From Pseudomonas sp. LB-090624 (GTDB lineage Bacteria; Pseudomonadota; Gammaproteobacteria; Pseudomonadales; Pseudomonadaceae), in the NCBI RefSeq assembly GCF_003205205.1, contig NZ_QJRL01000006.1, positions 159,262-223,261 on the forward strand: a stretch of 64,000 bases of DNA. The letters are read 5' to 3'. Both the position numbers and the translations under genes were made by a program. Positions 17,471 to 25,330 of the stretch are shown here, in pieces. The notes under the pieces were generated by a model that saw only the letters and a program-made list of their open reading frames with translations, did no database searches and was not told where the DNA came from. Within the stretch, counting starts at the first letter, position 1, and each line of letters opens with the position of its first letter.

Positions 17471-18409
17471 TTACGCCCGGTCGGCCTGGCGTTCGCCAAG
17501 CAGGCCGTTGGGGCGGAACAACAGCACCAGGATCAGCACCGCAAAGGCAAAGATGTCTTGGTAGTTGGCACCCAGGAAACCGCCTGTTATCTGCCCGGTG
17601 TAACCCGCGGCCAACGATTCGATCAGCCCCAGCAGCAAGCCGCCAGCCATGGCCCCGAACAGGTTGCCGATACCGCCGAGCACTGCCGCCGAGAAGGCCT
17701 TCAGCCCCAGCAGCAGGCCCATGTAGGCGTCAGCCTGGCCGTAGTTGACCGCACGCATTACCCCGGCAATCGCGCCCAGGCTGGCACCGATCAGGAACGT
17801 GGCGCTGATCACCCGGTTGATGTTGATGCCCATCAGCCCGGCCACTTCCTGGTTCTGCGCGGTGGCACGCATGGCCTTGCCCAGGCGAGTCTTGTCCACC
17901 AGCAGCCACAGGCCAAGCATGATTACCACCGCGATCAGCATGATCGACAGCTGCACGTTGGTGATGGTGGCGCCAAAAACGTCCACCGGCTGGGTCTCGA
18001 CCACTTCGGGGAAGGTCTTGTAGCCACGCCCCCAGATCATCATTGCCAGGTTCTGCAAGGCGATGGAAATGCCGATGGCAAGAATCAGCGGGGTCAGCCG
18101 CGGGGCCTTGCGCAAGGGCCGGTAGGCGTACTTTTCCATGCCCTGGGCCAGCAGCATGCACACCACCACAGCAGCCATGATCGCCAGCAGCAAGGTGATG
18201 ATGCCGGGGGCAAAGCCTGCGCCGGCAAGCATCGTCAGTACCGAAATGGTCACCATGGCGCCAACCATCACCACTTCGCCATGGGCGAAATTGATCAGGC
18301 CAATGATGCCGTAGACCATGGTGTAGCCCAGCGCTACCAGGGCATAGATGCTGCCCAGCACCAGGCCGTTGAGCACCTGTTGCAACAAAATATCGAAGTT
18401 ACCGTCCAC
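17471..18409 (-). CDS. livH: Liv-type ABC transporter permease LivH
   Basis: This 312-residue permease has about eight TM segments and the LivH pattern NGLVLGSIYALVALGYTMVY then GIIGLINFAHGEVVMVGA. The coupling loop is KAMRATAQNQEVAGLMGIN. I take the GTG at 18409 (reads MDGNFDILLQQ) as the start: it has GAGG nine bases upstream and matches the LivH N-terminus. The frame is open upstream to 18454, but those residues are unlike the family. It is separated from livK by about 130 bases with no clear terminator. Confidence 0.9.
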   Translation of the reverse strand: MDGNFDILLQQVLNGLVLGSIYALVALGYTMVYGIIGLINFAHGEVVMVGAMVTISVLTMLAGAGFAPGIITLLLAIMAAVVVCMLLAQGMEKYAYRPLRKAPRLTPLILAIGISIALQNLAMMIWGRGYKTFPEVVETQPVDVFGATITNVQLSIMLIAVVIMLGLWLLVDKTRLGKAMRATAQNQEVAGLMGININRVISATFLIGASLGAIAGVMRAVNYGQADAYMGLLLGLKAFSAAVLGGIGNLFGAMAGGLLLGLIESLAAGYTGQITGGFLGANYQDIFAFAVLILVLLFRPNGLLGERQADRA

Positions 18410-18542
18410 GAGCTGAATCCTCGAAGCTGCATTGATGTCGTCGCGCGGCAGCACACCGCCGCGCGACCGACAGGCCTGGCAGGTAGGAAATGTCTTCTTG
18501 TTATACGGCGGGCAGGCGCCCGCTTGTTATTGGCGGTACAGC

Positions 18543-19691
18543 TCAGTCACGCTCGACCGACAGGGTCTTCCAGCCGCCGTCAGCGAACTGGAATACGGTT
18601 GCCGCAGGGTTTTTGAGGTTGCCCTTGTCATCGAAGGCGATGGTGCCGGTGACGCCGTCATAGCTCTGGCTCTTGAGCACAGGCAGGTACACCTTGGGGT
18701 CGTCGGAGCCGGCTTTGACCATGGCATTGATCGCAGCCCAGGTCGCGTCGTAGGCTGCTGGTGACGACTGCACCACACCCACGCCGAACTTGTCCTTGAG
18801 CTTCTGCTCGAAGGCTGCCCCTTTGGGCATCTCCAGCAGCGGCATGCCGTAGTTCCAGGCATAGGTGCCCTCGGCAGCGCTGCCGGCCATCTGCTTGAAC
18901 GAGTCGTTGGGCAGGTTGCCGATGTTCATGAAGCGGGCCTTCAGGCCCAGGTTCTTCATCTGCCTGGCCATGGGCGCAGCCTGGTAGTCGAGTGCGGCGA
19001 AGAACACCGCATCGGCCTTCTGCGCCTTGGCCGTGGTGAGAATGGCGTTGAAGTCGGTGGACTTGTCGTTGGTGTACTCGCGCACGACCACGTTGCCGCC
19101 CGCCGCCTTGACCGCCTTGGTTACCTCGTCGGCCAGGCCCTGGCCATAGGCGGTACGGTCATCGAAGATGGCGATGCGCTGGGCCTTGAGCTGACTGACC
19201 AGGTAGTTGCCGGCGTAGCGGCCAAGGGTCGCATCGTCGTTCACAGTACGGAACACCGAAGGAATACCCTGCTGGGTCAAGGTGGGGTTGGTGGCCGACG
19301 GCGAGATTTGCGGGATGCCAGCGGCCGCGTAGATCTTCGAGGCGGGGATGCTGGTACCGGAGTTGTAATGCCCGATCACTACAGCCACTTTCGAGTCCAC
19401 CAAGCGCTGCGCCACCGCAGTGCCGGTGCGCGGGTCGGCAACGTCGTCTTCGGAAACCAGCTTGAAGTTGGCGACCTTGTCACCAAGTTTCAACTGCTGC
19501 TGATTGGCCTCCTCGATGGCAATCTGAATGCCATGTTCGACGTCCTGTCCCTGGTGCGCCGAAGGGCCTGTCAGGGGGCCGGCGAAGCCGATCCTGACGG
19601 TTTCAGTGTCTGCTGCGTTTGCCGTCCCCATGGCCATCAGCAATGTTACCGCGGTCGCGAGGGCTGCACGCCCTCCCTTGTTGTTATTCAT
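18543..19691 (-). CDS. livK: Liv-type periplasmic substrate-binding protein
   Basis: This 382-residue binding protein has a signal peptide, MNNNKGGRAALATAVTLLMA, ending with TANA before ADTETVRIGF. The rest is the Leu/Ile/Val-binding fold: GPLTGPSAHQGQDVEHGIQI, SGTSIPASKIYAAAGIPQIS with the ligand-contacting Ser/Thr pair, and VVREYTNDKSTDFNAIL. It delivers ligand to LivHM. It is the first gene of the operon and lies divergent from a FadR-type regulator. A sigma-70-like promoter overlapping a shared operator motif is upstream. The ligand is more likely the substrate of the adjacent catabolic operon than leucine; this is inference. Confidence 0.92.
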   Translation of the reverse strand: MNNNKGGRAALATAVTLLMAMGTANAADTETVRIGFAGPLTGPSAHQGQDVEHGIQIAIEEANQQQLKLGDKVANFKLVSEDDVADPRTGTAVAQRLVDSKVAVVIGHYNSGTSIPASKIYAAAGIPQISPSATNPTLTQQGIPSVFRTVNDDATLGRYAGNYLVSQLKAQRIAIFDDRTAYGQGLADEVTKAVKAAGGNVVVREYTNDKSTDFNAILTTAKAQKADAVFFAALDYQAAPMARQMKNLGLKARFMNIGNLPNDSFKQMAGSAAEGTYAWNYGMPLLEMPKGAAFEQKLKDKFGVGVVQSSPAAYDATWAAINAMVKAGSDDPKVYLPVLKSQSYDGVTGTIAFDDKGNLKNPAATVFQFADGGWKTLSVERD

Positions 19692-19767
19692 GCTCAGCTC
19701 CCAGTAGTGATTGGACGAACCTCGACATCGCTTACCGCATGCGAATTGGCCGGAACGCCATCGCACT

Positions 19768-19779
19768 TGTAAGATAACA
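19768..19779 (-). promoter_or_regulatory. Shared 12-mer operator candidate at the liv promoter
   Basis: On the minus strand this reads TGTTATCTTACA. It differs by one base from TGTTGTCTTACA found in the hyuA and SDR promoters at 31207 and 32906. It covers the predicted -10 box. Unlike those sites it lacks the second GTAAG arm, so it may be a half-site. Confidence 0.55.
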
Positions 19780-19798
19780 GTCAGCAGGCAACTGTCAA
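19771..19798 (-). promoter_or_regulatory. Candidate sigma-70 promoter of livK operon
   Basis: On the minus strand TTGACA (19798-19793) and TATCTT (19776-19771) are separated by 16 bases. They lie about 80 bases upstream of the livK start. The -10 box is within the shared operator 12-mer. Confidence 0.55.
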
Positions 19799-19884
19799 TG
19801 GGTGTATGCTGAAGCCGTGGTCAAATATTTTTACCGGCACATGTGCAGGGCGGTTCAAGGGGTAAGCCCGCTCCTACAGATCAG

Positions 19885-19898
19885 ATGTTTGATAACAT
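19885..19898. promoter_or_regulatory. Palindrome upstream of the FadR-type regulator
   Basis: ATGTT-TGAT-AACAT has 5-bp perfect arms. It agrees at 8 of 12 positions with the shared operator 12-mer (TGTT....ACA). It may be an autoregulatory site of the gene starting at 20018. Confidence 0.4.
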
Positions 19899-20017
19899 AT
19901 GCCTACAACATCACCGCTGGTTGGCTACGGATCCCGCCGCAAGGGGCATCAGGGCTGCGCGCAACCTGCCGGAGAACCCACCGTGATGAGCCAACCAGTT
20001 TCAGGAGCAACTTTTCT

Positions 20018-20743
20018 ATGAATGCGTCGTTAGGCACGCGCCGCGCCAATCTGGCGGAAACCGTAATCCAGGAACTTTCCAGCCGGATCGACAACGGCAC
20101 CTACGGCCCGGGCGACAAGCTGCCGTCCGAACAGGAGCTGTGCAAGGAGTTCAACGTCAGCCGCCCGGTCATTCGTGAGGCGGTGGCCTCGCTACGCCTT
20201 GGCGGGCGCCTCATCGCTCGCCAGGGCGTGGGTGTGTTCGTGGTCGAGCAGGATGTGAAACGCATCGGTTTTGCCATCGACAGCGTGGTTGATGACGTGC
20301 GCGCCGCCGCACAAATACTTGAACTGCGCCTGGGCATCGAAGCCGAATCGGTGGCCCGTGCCGCCGAGCGCCGCAGCCCGGCCAGCATGGCGGCGATTAC
20401 CGAAGCATTCGACCGCTTCAACTCACTGGACGGCGCAACGCAGGAGGAAGAAGCCAAGGCCGACTTCGAATTCCACCTGGCGATTGCGCGCGCCACCAAC
20501 AACCCCCACTTCACGCAACTGCTGGAAGCGCTTGGGCCGGACATCATCCTCGACCTCAACCTCAAGCATGGCCAGGTCACTGGCAAGAACCGCCAGGCAC
20601 ACATCAAGAAGATCGCTCGCGAGCACGGCGCGATCCTGTCGGCGATCAGCATGGGGGATGTCGCCAGTGCGCGCACAGCACTGCGCAAGCACCTTGAAGA
20701 GAGCCTGTCGCGGTATCAGCGGTTGCTCGACAGCAAGGCCTGA
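20018..20743 (+). CDS. GntR/FadR-family transcriptional regulator
   Basis: This 241-residue regulator has a GntR helix-turn-helix (GDKLPSEQELCKEFNVSRPV then IREAVASLRLGGRLIARQGVG) and a C-terminal FCD domain (residues about 90-230) with EARAD-like ADFEFHLAIARATNNPH and a late H in REHGAILSAI. ATG 20018 follows CAGGAG; the open frame upstream is non-coding. It lies between the liv operon and the catabolic operon, divergent from livK. The three related operator motifs contain GT-CTT-AC, which fits the GT-N3-AC core of FadR-type operators. So it is a candidate regulator of the whole block, along with the TetR gene at 32953. Confidence 0.9.
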   Translation: MNASLGTRRANLAETVIQELSSRIDNGTYGPGDKLPSEQELCKEFNVSRPVIREAVASLRLGGRLIARQGVGVFVVEQDVKRIGFAIDSVVDDVRAAAQILELRLGIEAESVARAAERRSPASMAAITEAFDRFNSLDGATQEEEAKADFEFHLAIARATNNPHFTQLLEALGPDIILDLNLKHGQVTGKNRQAHIKKIAREHGAILSAISMGDVASARTALRKHLEESLSRYQRLLDSKA

Positions 20744-20750
20744 GTGATAG

Positions 20751-20788
20751 ACCGGTCTCTTTGCGGGCGAGCCCGCGAAGAGACCGGT
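20751..20788. terminator. 18-bp-stem REP-like hairpin between convergent genes
   Basis: ACCGGTCTCTTTGCGGGC (20751-20768) pairs with GCCCGCGAAGAGACCGGT (20771-20788), one G-T wobble, loop of two bases. The GCGGGC/GCCCGC core matches the P. putida-type REP palindromes. It probably ends transcripts from both sides, as it lies between the stops of the FadR-type gene and the aldehyde dehydrogenase. Confidence 0.7.
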
Positions 20789-20817
20789 GCAGGTCACATC
20801 AGGGGTTCAGCAGGGCC

Positions 20818-22266
20818 TCACAACCCCAGGCACACATACTTGATTTCAAGGTAATCCTCGATCCCGTAGCGTGCCCCTTCCCTGCCCAGCCCTGATGCCT
20901 TCACCCCGCCAAACGGGGCCACCTCGGTCGCCACCACGCCGACGTTGACCCCGACCATGCCATACTCCAGCGCCTCGGATACCCGCCAGATCCGCCCGAC
21001 ATCCCGTGCATACAGGTAGCAGGCCAGCCCGAACTCGGTATCGTTGGCATGGGCAATAACCTCCTCTTCACTGCTGAAGCGGAAGATCGGCGCCACCGGG
21101 CCGAAGATTTCCTCGCGTGCCACGCGCATGTCCGGCGTCACATCGGCGAGCAAGGTCGGCTCGAAGAAGGCCTCGCCCAGCGCATGCCTGCGCCCACCGA
21201 CTACCACCCGCGCCCCCGCCTCCACCGCGTCGCCCACCAGGCGCTCGACGCCACTGGCAGCACGCCCGTCGATCATCGGCCCTACCTGGGTGCCAGGCGC
21301 ATCGCCCTGCCCCACCACCAGTTCGCGCACGCGCTCGGCAAAGCGCGCGACAAAGCGCTCATAGATACCTTCCTGGATATAGAAACGGTTGGCGCAGACG
21401 CAGGTCTGGCCGCTGTTACGGAACTTGGCGATCAACGCGCCCTCCACGGCCTTTTCCAGGTCGGCATCGTCGAACACGATGAAAGGCGCATTGCCACCGA
21501 GCTCCATGGTCACTTTTTTCACCGTCGCCGCTGACTGTTGCAACAGCTGGATACCAATCGGCGTGGAGCCGGTGAACGACAATTTGCGCACCACCGGGCT
21601 GGCCGTCAGCTCACCGCCAATCGCCGCCGAATCGCCGGTTACCACGCTGAGCACGCCGGCAGGGATACCGGCGCGCTCAGCCAGCACACAGAGTGCCAAC
21701 GCGCTGAAGGGGGTTTGCGAAGCAGGCTTGAGTACCAGCGTACAGCCTGCGGCCAAGGCCGGCGCTGCCTTGCGGGTAATCATCGCCGCAGGGAAATTCC
21801 AGGGTGTGATCGCCGCGCACACTCCGATCGGCTCCTTGGTCACGATCAGCCGGCGATCAGCGCTCGGCGAAGGAATGACATCGCCGTAGATACGCTTGCC
21901 CTCCTCGGCGTAAAACTCCACATAGGCTGCCGCAAAGGCAATCTCGCCACGGGACTCGGCCAATGGCTTGCCCTGCTCGGCCGTCATGATGCGTGCCAGG
22001 TCTTCCTGATGGGTGAGGATTTCGCGGAACCACGCCTGCAGCCGGGCGGCGCGCTCCTTGGCGGTGAGGGCACGCCAGGCCGGCAAGGCGCGTTCGGCAG
22101 CGGCGATGGCGCGGCGGGTTTCATCGGCGCCCATGCGGGGCACATGGCCGATGACCTCGCCGCTGGCCGGGTTGGTCACCGCAATGCGCTGGCCACTGTC
22201 GGCAGCCAGCCATTTTCCGTCGATATAGCAAACTTCACGCAGCAGATCACGATCGGCAAGGTTCAT
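20818..22266 (-). CDS. NAD(P)-dependent aldehyde dehydrogenase, succinate-semialdehyde-type
   Basis: This 482-residue enzyme oxidises an aldehyde to the acid. The family marks are AITPWNFPAAMITRKAAPAL, the general-base Glu in TMELGGNAPFI, the catalytic Cys in SGQTCVCANRFY, and EIFGPVAPIF. The pattern is that of the GabD/SSADH group (glutarate- and succinate-semialdehyde dehydrogenases). It is last of the catabolic operon but is separated from the preceding gene by a strong intrinsic terminator, so its level may be set differently. It likely carries out the last step of the pathway. Confidence 0.92.
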   Translation of the reverse strand: MNLADRDLLREVCYIDGKWLAADSGQRIAVTNPASGEVIGHVPRMGADETRRAIAAAERALPAWRALTAKERAARLQAWFREILTHQEDLARIMTAEQGKPLAESRGEIAFAAAYVEFYAEEGKRIYGDVIPSPSADRRLIVTKEPIGVCAAITPWNFPAAMITRKAAPALAAGCTLVLKPASQTPFSALALCVLAERAGIPAGVLSVVTGDSAAIGGELTASPVVRKLSFTGSTPIGIQLLQQSAATVKKVTMELGGNAPFIVFDDADLEKAVEGALIAKFRNSGQTCVCANRFYIQEGIYERFVARFAERVRELVVGQGDAPGTQVGPMIDGRAASGVERLVGDAVEAGARVVVGGRRHALGEAFFEPTLLADVTPDMRVAREEIFGPVAPIFRFSSEEEVIAHANDTEFGLACYLYARDVGRIWRVSEALEYGMVGVNVGVVATEVAPFGGVKASGLGREGARYGIEDYLEIKYVCLGL

Positions 22267-22283
22267 GTCGATTGGCTCGTTCG

Positions 22284-22320
22284 AAGAAAGAAAAAGGTGG
22301 GGCCAGACGGCGCCCCACCT
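22284..22320 (-). terminator. Intrinsic terminator between TPP-enzyme gene and aldehyde dehydrogenase gene
   Basis: On the minus strand a perfect 9-bp stem, AGGTGGGGC (22320-22312) with GCCCCACCT (22303-22295), 8-base loop, is followed by TTTTTCTTTCTT. This is a textbook rho-independent terminator, starting nine bases after the stop codon of the upstream gene. Confidence 0.82.
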
Positions 22321-22328
22321 GAGGCGAA

Positions 22329-24014
22329 TCAGCGCTGGGCCTGCAAGGCCTTGTCGCGGATCTGGCTGAGGGTCATGCGCGGCGTCAGGGCCTCGGGGTC
22401 GACCTGGATCTCGATCAGCGCCGGCTTGCCCGAGGCCTGGCAGCGCTCGAAGGCGGCGGCGAAGTCTTCGGTGCGGGTAACCGTCTCACCGTGCAGCCCG
22501 TAGGCGCGTGCAAGTGCCGCGAAGTCCGGGTTGTGCAGTTCGGTGCCGGAAACCCGCCCTGGGTAGCTGCGCTCCTGGTGCATGCGGATGGTGCCGTACA
22601 TGCCGTTGTTGACGACGATGGTGATCAGCCGAGCGTCGTAGTGCACCGCTGTGGCCAGCTCCTGGCCGTTCATCAGGAAGCAGCCGTCACCGGCGAAGGC
22701 CACCACGGTGCGTTGCGGGCAGGTCAGTTTGGCGGCCACCGCTGCGGGCACTCCATAGCCCATCGAGCCGTTGGTTGGGCCCAGCAGCGTACGGAACACC
22801 TGGTGCTGGTAACCACGGTGCACCCAGCCGGTGTAGTTGCCAGCCCCGCAGGTGAGAATGCTGTCGGCTGGCAGGGTTTTGTTCAGCCAAGCAATCACTT
22901 CGCTCATCTGCACGTCGCCCGGCGAACGCGGGGTTTCGAAGTTACCCCGGTAGCCACTGTTGAGGCTGGCGACCCAGTCGGCGAACGCGTCCGGGCGCAC
23001 CGGCCCGAGGATATTGGCCTGACGCAGGAAGCTGCCCGGGCCTGCATTGATGCCCAGGGTCGGCTGGTAGACGCGGCCAATTTCCTCAGCGCTGGCATGC
23101 ACGTGCACCAAGGCCTGCTTGGGTGTGGGGATGTCAACCAAGGCGTAGCCGCCGGTCGTCATCTCGCCCAGCCGGGCACCGACCACGATCAGCAGGTCGG
23201 ACTGCTTGACCGCCTCTACCAGCACCGGGCCGGCCGCCAGACCCAGGTCACCGGCGTAGTGCGAGTCGGTGTTGTCGAACAGATCCTGGCAACGGAATGA
23301 GGCCGCCAGCGGCAGGTTCTGGGTGTGCACGAACCGTTTCAGGTCGGCCACTGCCTCGGCCGTCCAGCCCCCGCCGCCAGCCACCACCAAGGGCCGCTCG
23401 GCCTTGGCCAGCAACTGCTGCAGCTCCCCCAAGGCTTCGGGTGCCGGCGCTGCCTCGACGCGCTTGGCCGGGCGAGCATCGGCCACCTGCACCAGGTCGG
23501 TCAGCATGTCTTCCGGCAAGGCGATCACCACCGGGCCGGGGCGGCCACTGATGGCACGCTGGAAAGCCTGATTGACCAGTTCGGGGATGCGTGTGGCGTC
23601 GTCGATCTGCACCACCCACTTGGCCATCTGGCCGAACATGCGGCGGTAGTCCACCTCCTGGAAAGCCTCGCGCTCGATCTGGTCGCGAGCCACCTGGCCG
23701 ATGAACAGCAGCATTGGCGTGGAGTCCTGGAACGCTGTGTGCACGCCCACCGAGGCGTTGGTCGCACCCGGGCCACGGGTGACGAAGCAGATACCCGGCT
23801 TGCCGGTCAGCTTGCCATAGGCCTCGGCCATGTAGGCGGCGCCACCTTCCTGGCGGCAGACGATCAGGTCGATTTCATCCTGTACGTCATGCAGCGCATC
23901 GAGCACCGCCAGGTAGCTTTCGCCAGGCACGCAGAAGGCGCGCTCGACACCATTCACGCGCAAGGCATCGACCAGCACCTGGCCGCCACTGCGCTTTACT
24001 TCGGAGTTGCTCAT
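22329..24014 (-). CDS. Thiamine-diphosphate-dependent enzyme, acetolactate synthase-like
   Basis: This 561-residue enzyme has the three-domain ThDP fold. The cofactor-activating Glu is in CRQEGGAAYMAEAYGKLTG; the central domain follows at about 190-330. The ThDP-Mg motif is GDGCFLMNGQELATAV ending in NNGMYGTIR. The group includes acetolactate synthases, glyoxylate carboligase, benzoylformate and oxalyl-CoA decarboxylases. There is no regulatory subunit gene nearby, so a catabolic 2-oxo acid decarboxylase or ligase is more likely than IlvB. In this operon it probably acts between an amino acid oxidase/transaminase and an aldehyde dehydrogenase. Confidence 0.9.
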   Translation of the reverse strand: MSNSEVKRSGGQVLVDALRVNGVERAFCVPGESYLAVLDALHDVQDEIDLIVCRQEGGAAYMAEAYGKLTGKPGICFVTRGPGATNASVGVHTAFQDSTPMLLFIGQVARDQIEREAFQEVDYRRMFGQMAKWVVQIDDATRIPELVNQAFQRAISGRPGPVVIALPEDMLTDLVQVADARPAKRVEAAPAPEALGELQQLLAKAERPLVVAGGGGWTAEAVADLKRFVHTQNLPLAASFRCQDLFDNTDSHYAGDLGLAAGPVLVEAVKQSDLLIVVGARLGEMTTGGYALVDIPTPKQALVHVHASAEEIGRVYQPTLGINAGPGSFLRQANILGPVRPDAFADWVASLNSGYRGNFETPRSPGDVQMSEVIAWLNKTLPADSILTCGAGNYTGWVHRGYQHQVFRTLLGPTNGSMGYGVPAAVAAKLTCPQRTVVAFAGDGCFLMNGQELATAVHYDARLITIVVNNGMYGTIRMHQERSYPGRVSGTELHNPDFAALARAYGLHGETVTRTEDFAAAFERCQASGKPALIEIQVDPEALTPRMTLSQIRDKALQAQR

Positions 24015-24039
24015 TGTTGTTCTCCCTCAGGCGCTGCGA

Positions 24040-25236
24040 TCAGATGACCGAATCTTCCAGGAACGGCTTGTTGTCGATTACCCGCTGGTAGCTCAGCGCG
24101 CCCAGGTCGAGCGAGCGGTAGGCACCATAGGTGATCAGCTCGGACAGCCCGCGGCCGATGGCCGGTGCCTGCTGCAGGCCGTGGCCGCTGAAGCCGTTGC
24201 AGAACAGGAAGTTGCCGACCTCGTTGTGCGGACCGACGATGGCGTTGTGGTCGAGCACGCAGAAGTCGTAATGCCCGGCCCAGTAGTTGACGACCTTGAT
24301 GCCTTCGAATGCCGGCACGCGCTCGGCGAGGATCGGCCAGACTTCTTCGTCGAACTCGGCGTGCAGCACCTCGAAGTCCTCGAAGTCCACTTCCGGGTCG
24401 TTTTTTGGATACGTGCCGCCCAGATAGAACTTGCCCTCCGGGCGGAAGAACACCCCGGTCGGGTCGATGGTCAGCGGCACGGTACCTTCCAGCGGCGTAC
24501 GGCAATCGAACACGAACAGCGAACGACGGCGTGGCTCGACCGGAATGTCCAGGCCGGCCATGCGCGCGACCTGGGTGCCGCGGGTACCGGCACAGTTGAC
24601 CAACAGGCCGCAGCCAATGCGCTCGCCGCTGGCCAATTGCACGCCAGTGATGCGATCGCCTTCACGCCGGATGCCGACCACTTGGTTCTCGATGTACTCG
24701 ATACCCATCGAACGCGCCTTGCGACGGAAGCCGTTGAGCATGCCCAGGCTGTCGAACCAGCCTTCGCCGCTCTGGCCGTAGCTGGCGCCTGCGAGGCTGT
24801 CGATATTCACCCAGGGGAATTTGCGCTTGAGCTGTTCGGGGTCGAGCAGATGGACATCGGCGCCGTGGGATACCTGGGTATCGTGCAGGCGGCGAAGCAC
24901 TTCATAACCCTTGTCGTCACCGAGGAACAGGTAGCCGTTTTCGTGAAAGGCCAGGTCCGGGCGATCGCCTTCCACTTCCATCACATCCGGGAAGCTGCGC
25001 ACGAACTCGGCGCCGAATTTGGAGATTTCGATGTTGATCGGATTGGAGAACTGCTGGCGAATCGAACTGCTCGACAGTGCGGTGGCCGATTTGTTGTAGG
25101 TCCAGTCGCGCTCGATGACCAGTACCGAACCTTTGAAGTCCGGGTTGTTGGCCAGGAAGTAGGCGGTAGCGCTGCCGTTGACTGCGCCGCCGACGATCAC
25201 CACATCATAATTCTGTTGTTTAGCGGTGGAAGCCAT
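24040..25236 (-). CDS. FAD-dependent oxidoreductase, D-amino acid oxidase/sarcosine oxidase family
   Basis: This 398-residue flavoenzyme has the N-terminal dinucleotide fold VVIVGGAVNGSATAYFLA and ends with the DAO-family flavin-contact segment YDFCVLDHNAIVGPHNEVGN followed by FLFCNGFSGHGLQQAPAIGR. Members oxidise secondary or primary amines of small amino acids to imines. The overall pattern (SIRQQFSNPINIEISKFGAE) is like FOXRED1-type proteins. It lies 25 bases after the udh-like gene's REP hairpin region and upstream of the ThDP enzyme. Substrate unknown. Confidence 0.9.
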   Translation of the reverse strand: MASTAKQQNYDVVIVGGAVNGSATAYFLANNPDFKGSVLVIERDWTYNKSATALSSSSIRQQFSNPINIEISKFGAEFVRSFPDVMEVEGDRPDLAFHENGYLFLGDDKGYEVLRRLHDTQVSHGADVHLLDPEQLKRKFPWVNIDSLAGASYGQSGEGWFDSLGMLNGFRRKARSMGIEYIENQVVGIRREGDRITGVQLASGERIGCGLLVNCAGTRGTQVARMAGLDIPVEPRRRSLFVFDCRTPLEGTVPLTIDPTGVFFRPEGKFYLGGTYPKNDPEVDFEDFEVLHAEFDEEVWPILAERVPAFEGIKVVNYWAGHYDFCVLDHNAIVGPHNEVGNFLFCNGFSGHGLQQAPAIGRGLSELITYGAYRSLDLGALSYQRVIDNKPFLEDSVI

Positions 25237-25285
25237 GGAGTGAGCTCTCTTCTGATGTTGCGCTGATCACAATGCAGATGGCCCT

Positions 25286-25327
25286 GTTCCGGCCCCCTCG
25301 CCGGCAAGCCAGCGAGAGGGCCGAAAC
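25286..25327. repeat. REP-like hairpin inside the operon
   Basis: GTTCCGGCCCCCTCGC and GCGAGAGGGCCGAAAC form a 16-bp stem with two mismatches around GGCAAGCC-type loop bases. It lies in the 94-base gap between the udh-like and oxidase genes and may stabilise or divide the transcript. Confidence 0.55.
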
Positions 25328-25330
25328 AAG

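Larger units (their letters stand above)
19692..20017. other. Divergent control region of livK and the FadR-type regulator
   Basis: These 326 bases hold the liv promoter and operator near 19770, a REP-like fragment (TAAGCCCGCTCCTACA, 19863-19878) and a palindrome at 19885. No coding signal is seen. Confidence 0.6.

Noticed and set aside
16270..18616. Two long plus-strand frames (492 and 424 codons) antisense to livM and livH
   Set aside because: Rich in His/Gln/Arg with no hydrophobic pattern or family match; they mirror the permease genes.
22329..24014. Assignment as IlvB acetolactate synthase of valine biosynthesis
   Set aside because: No ilvN or ilvC nearby and the gene is within a catabolic operon; a biosynthetic role is not supported.
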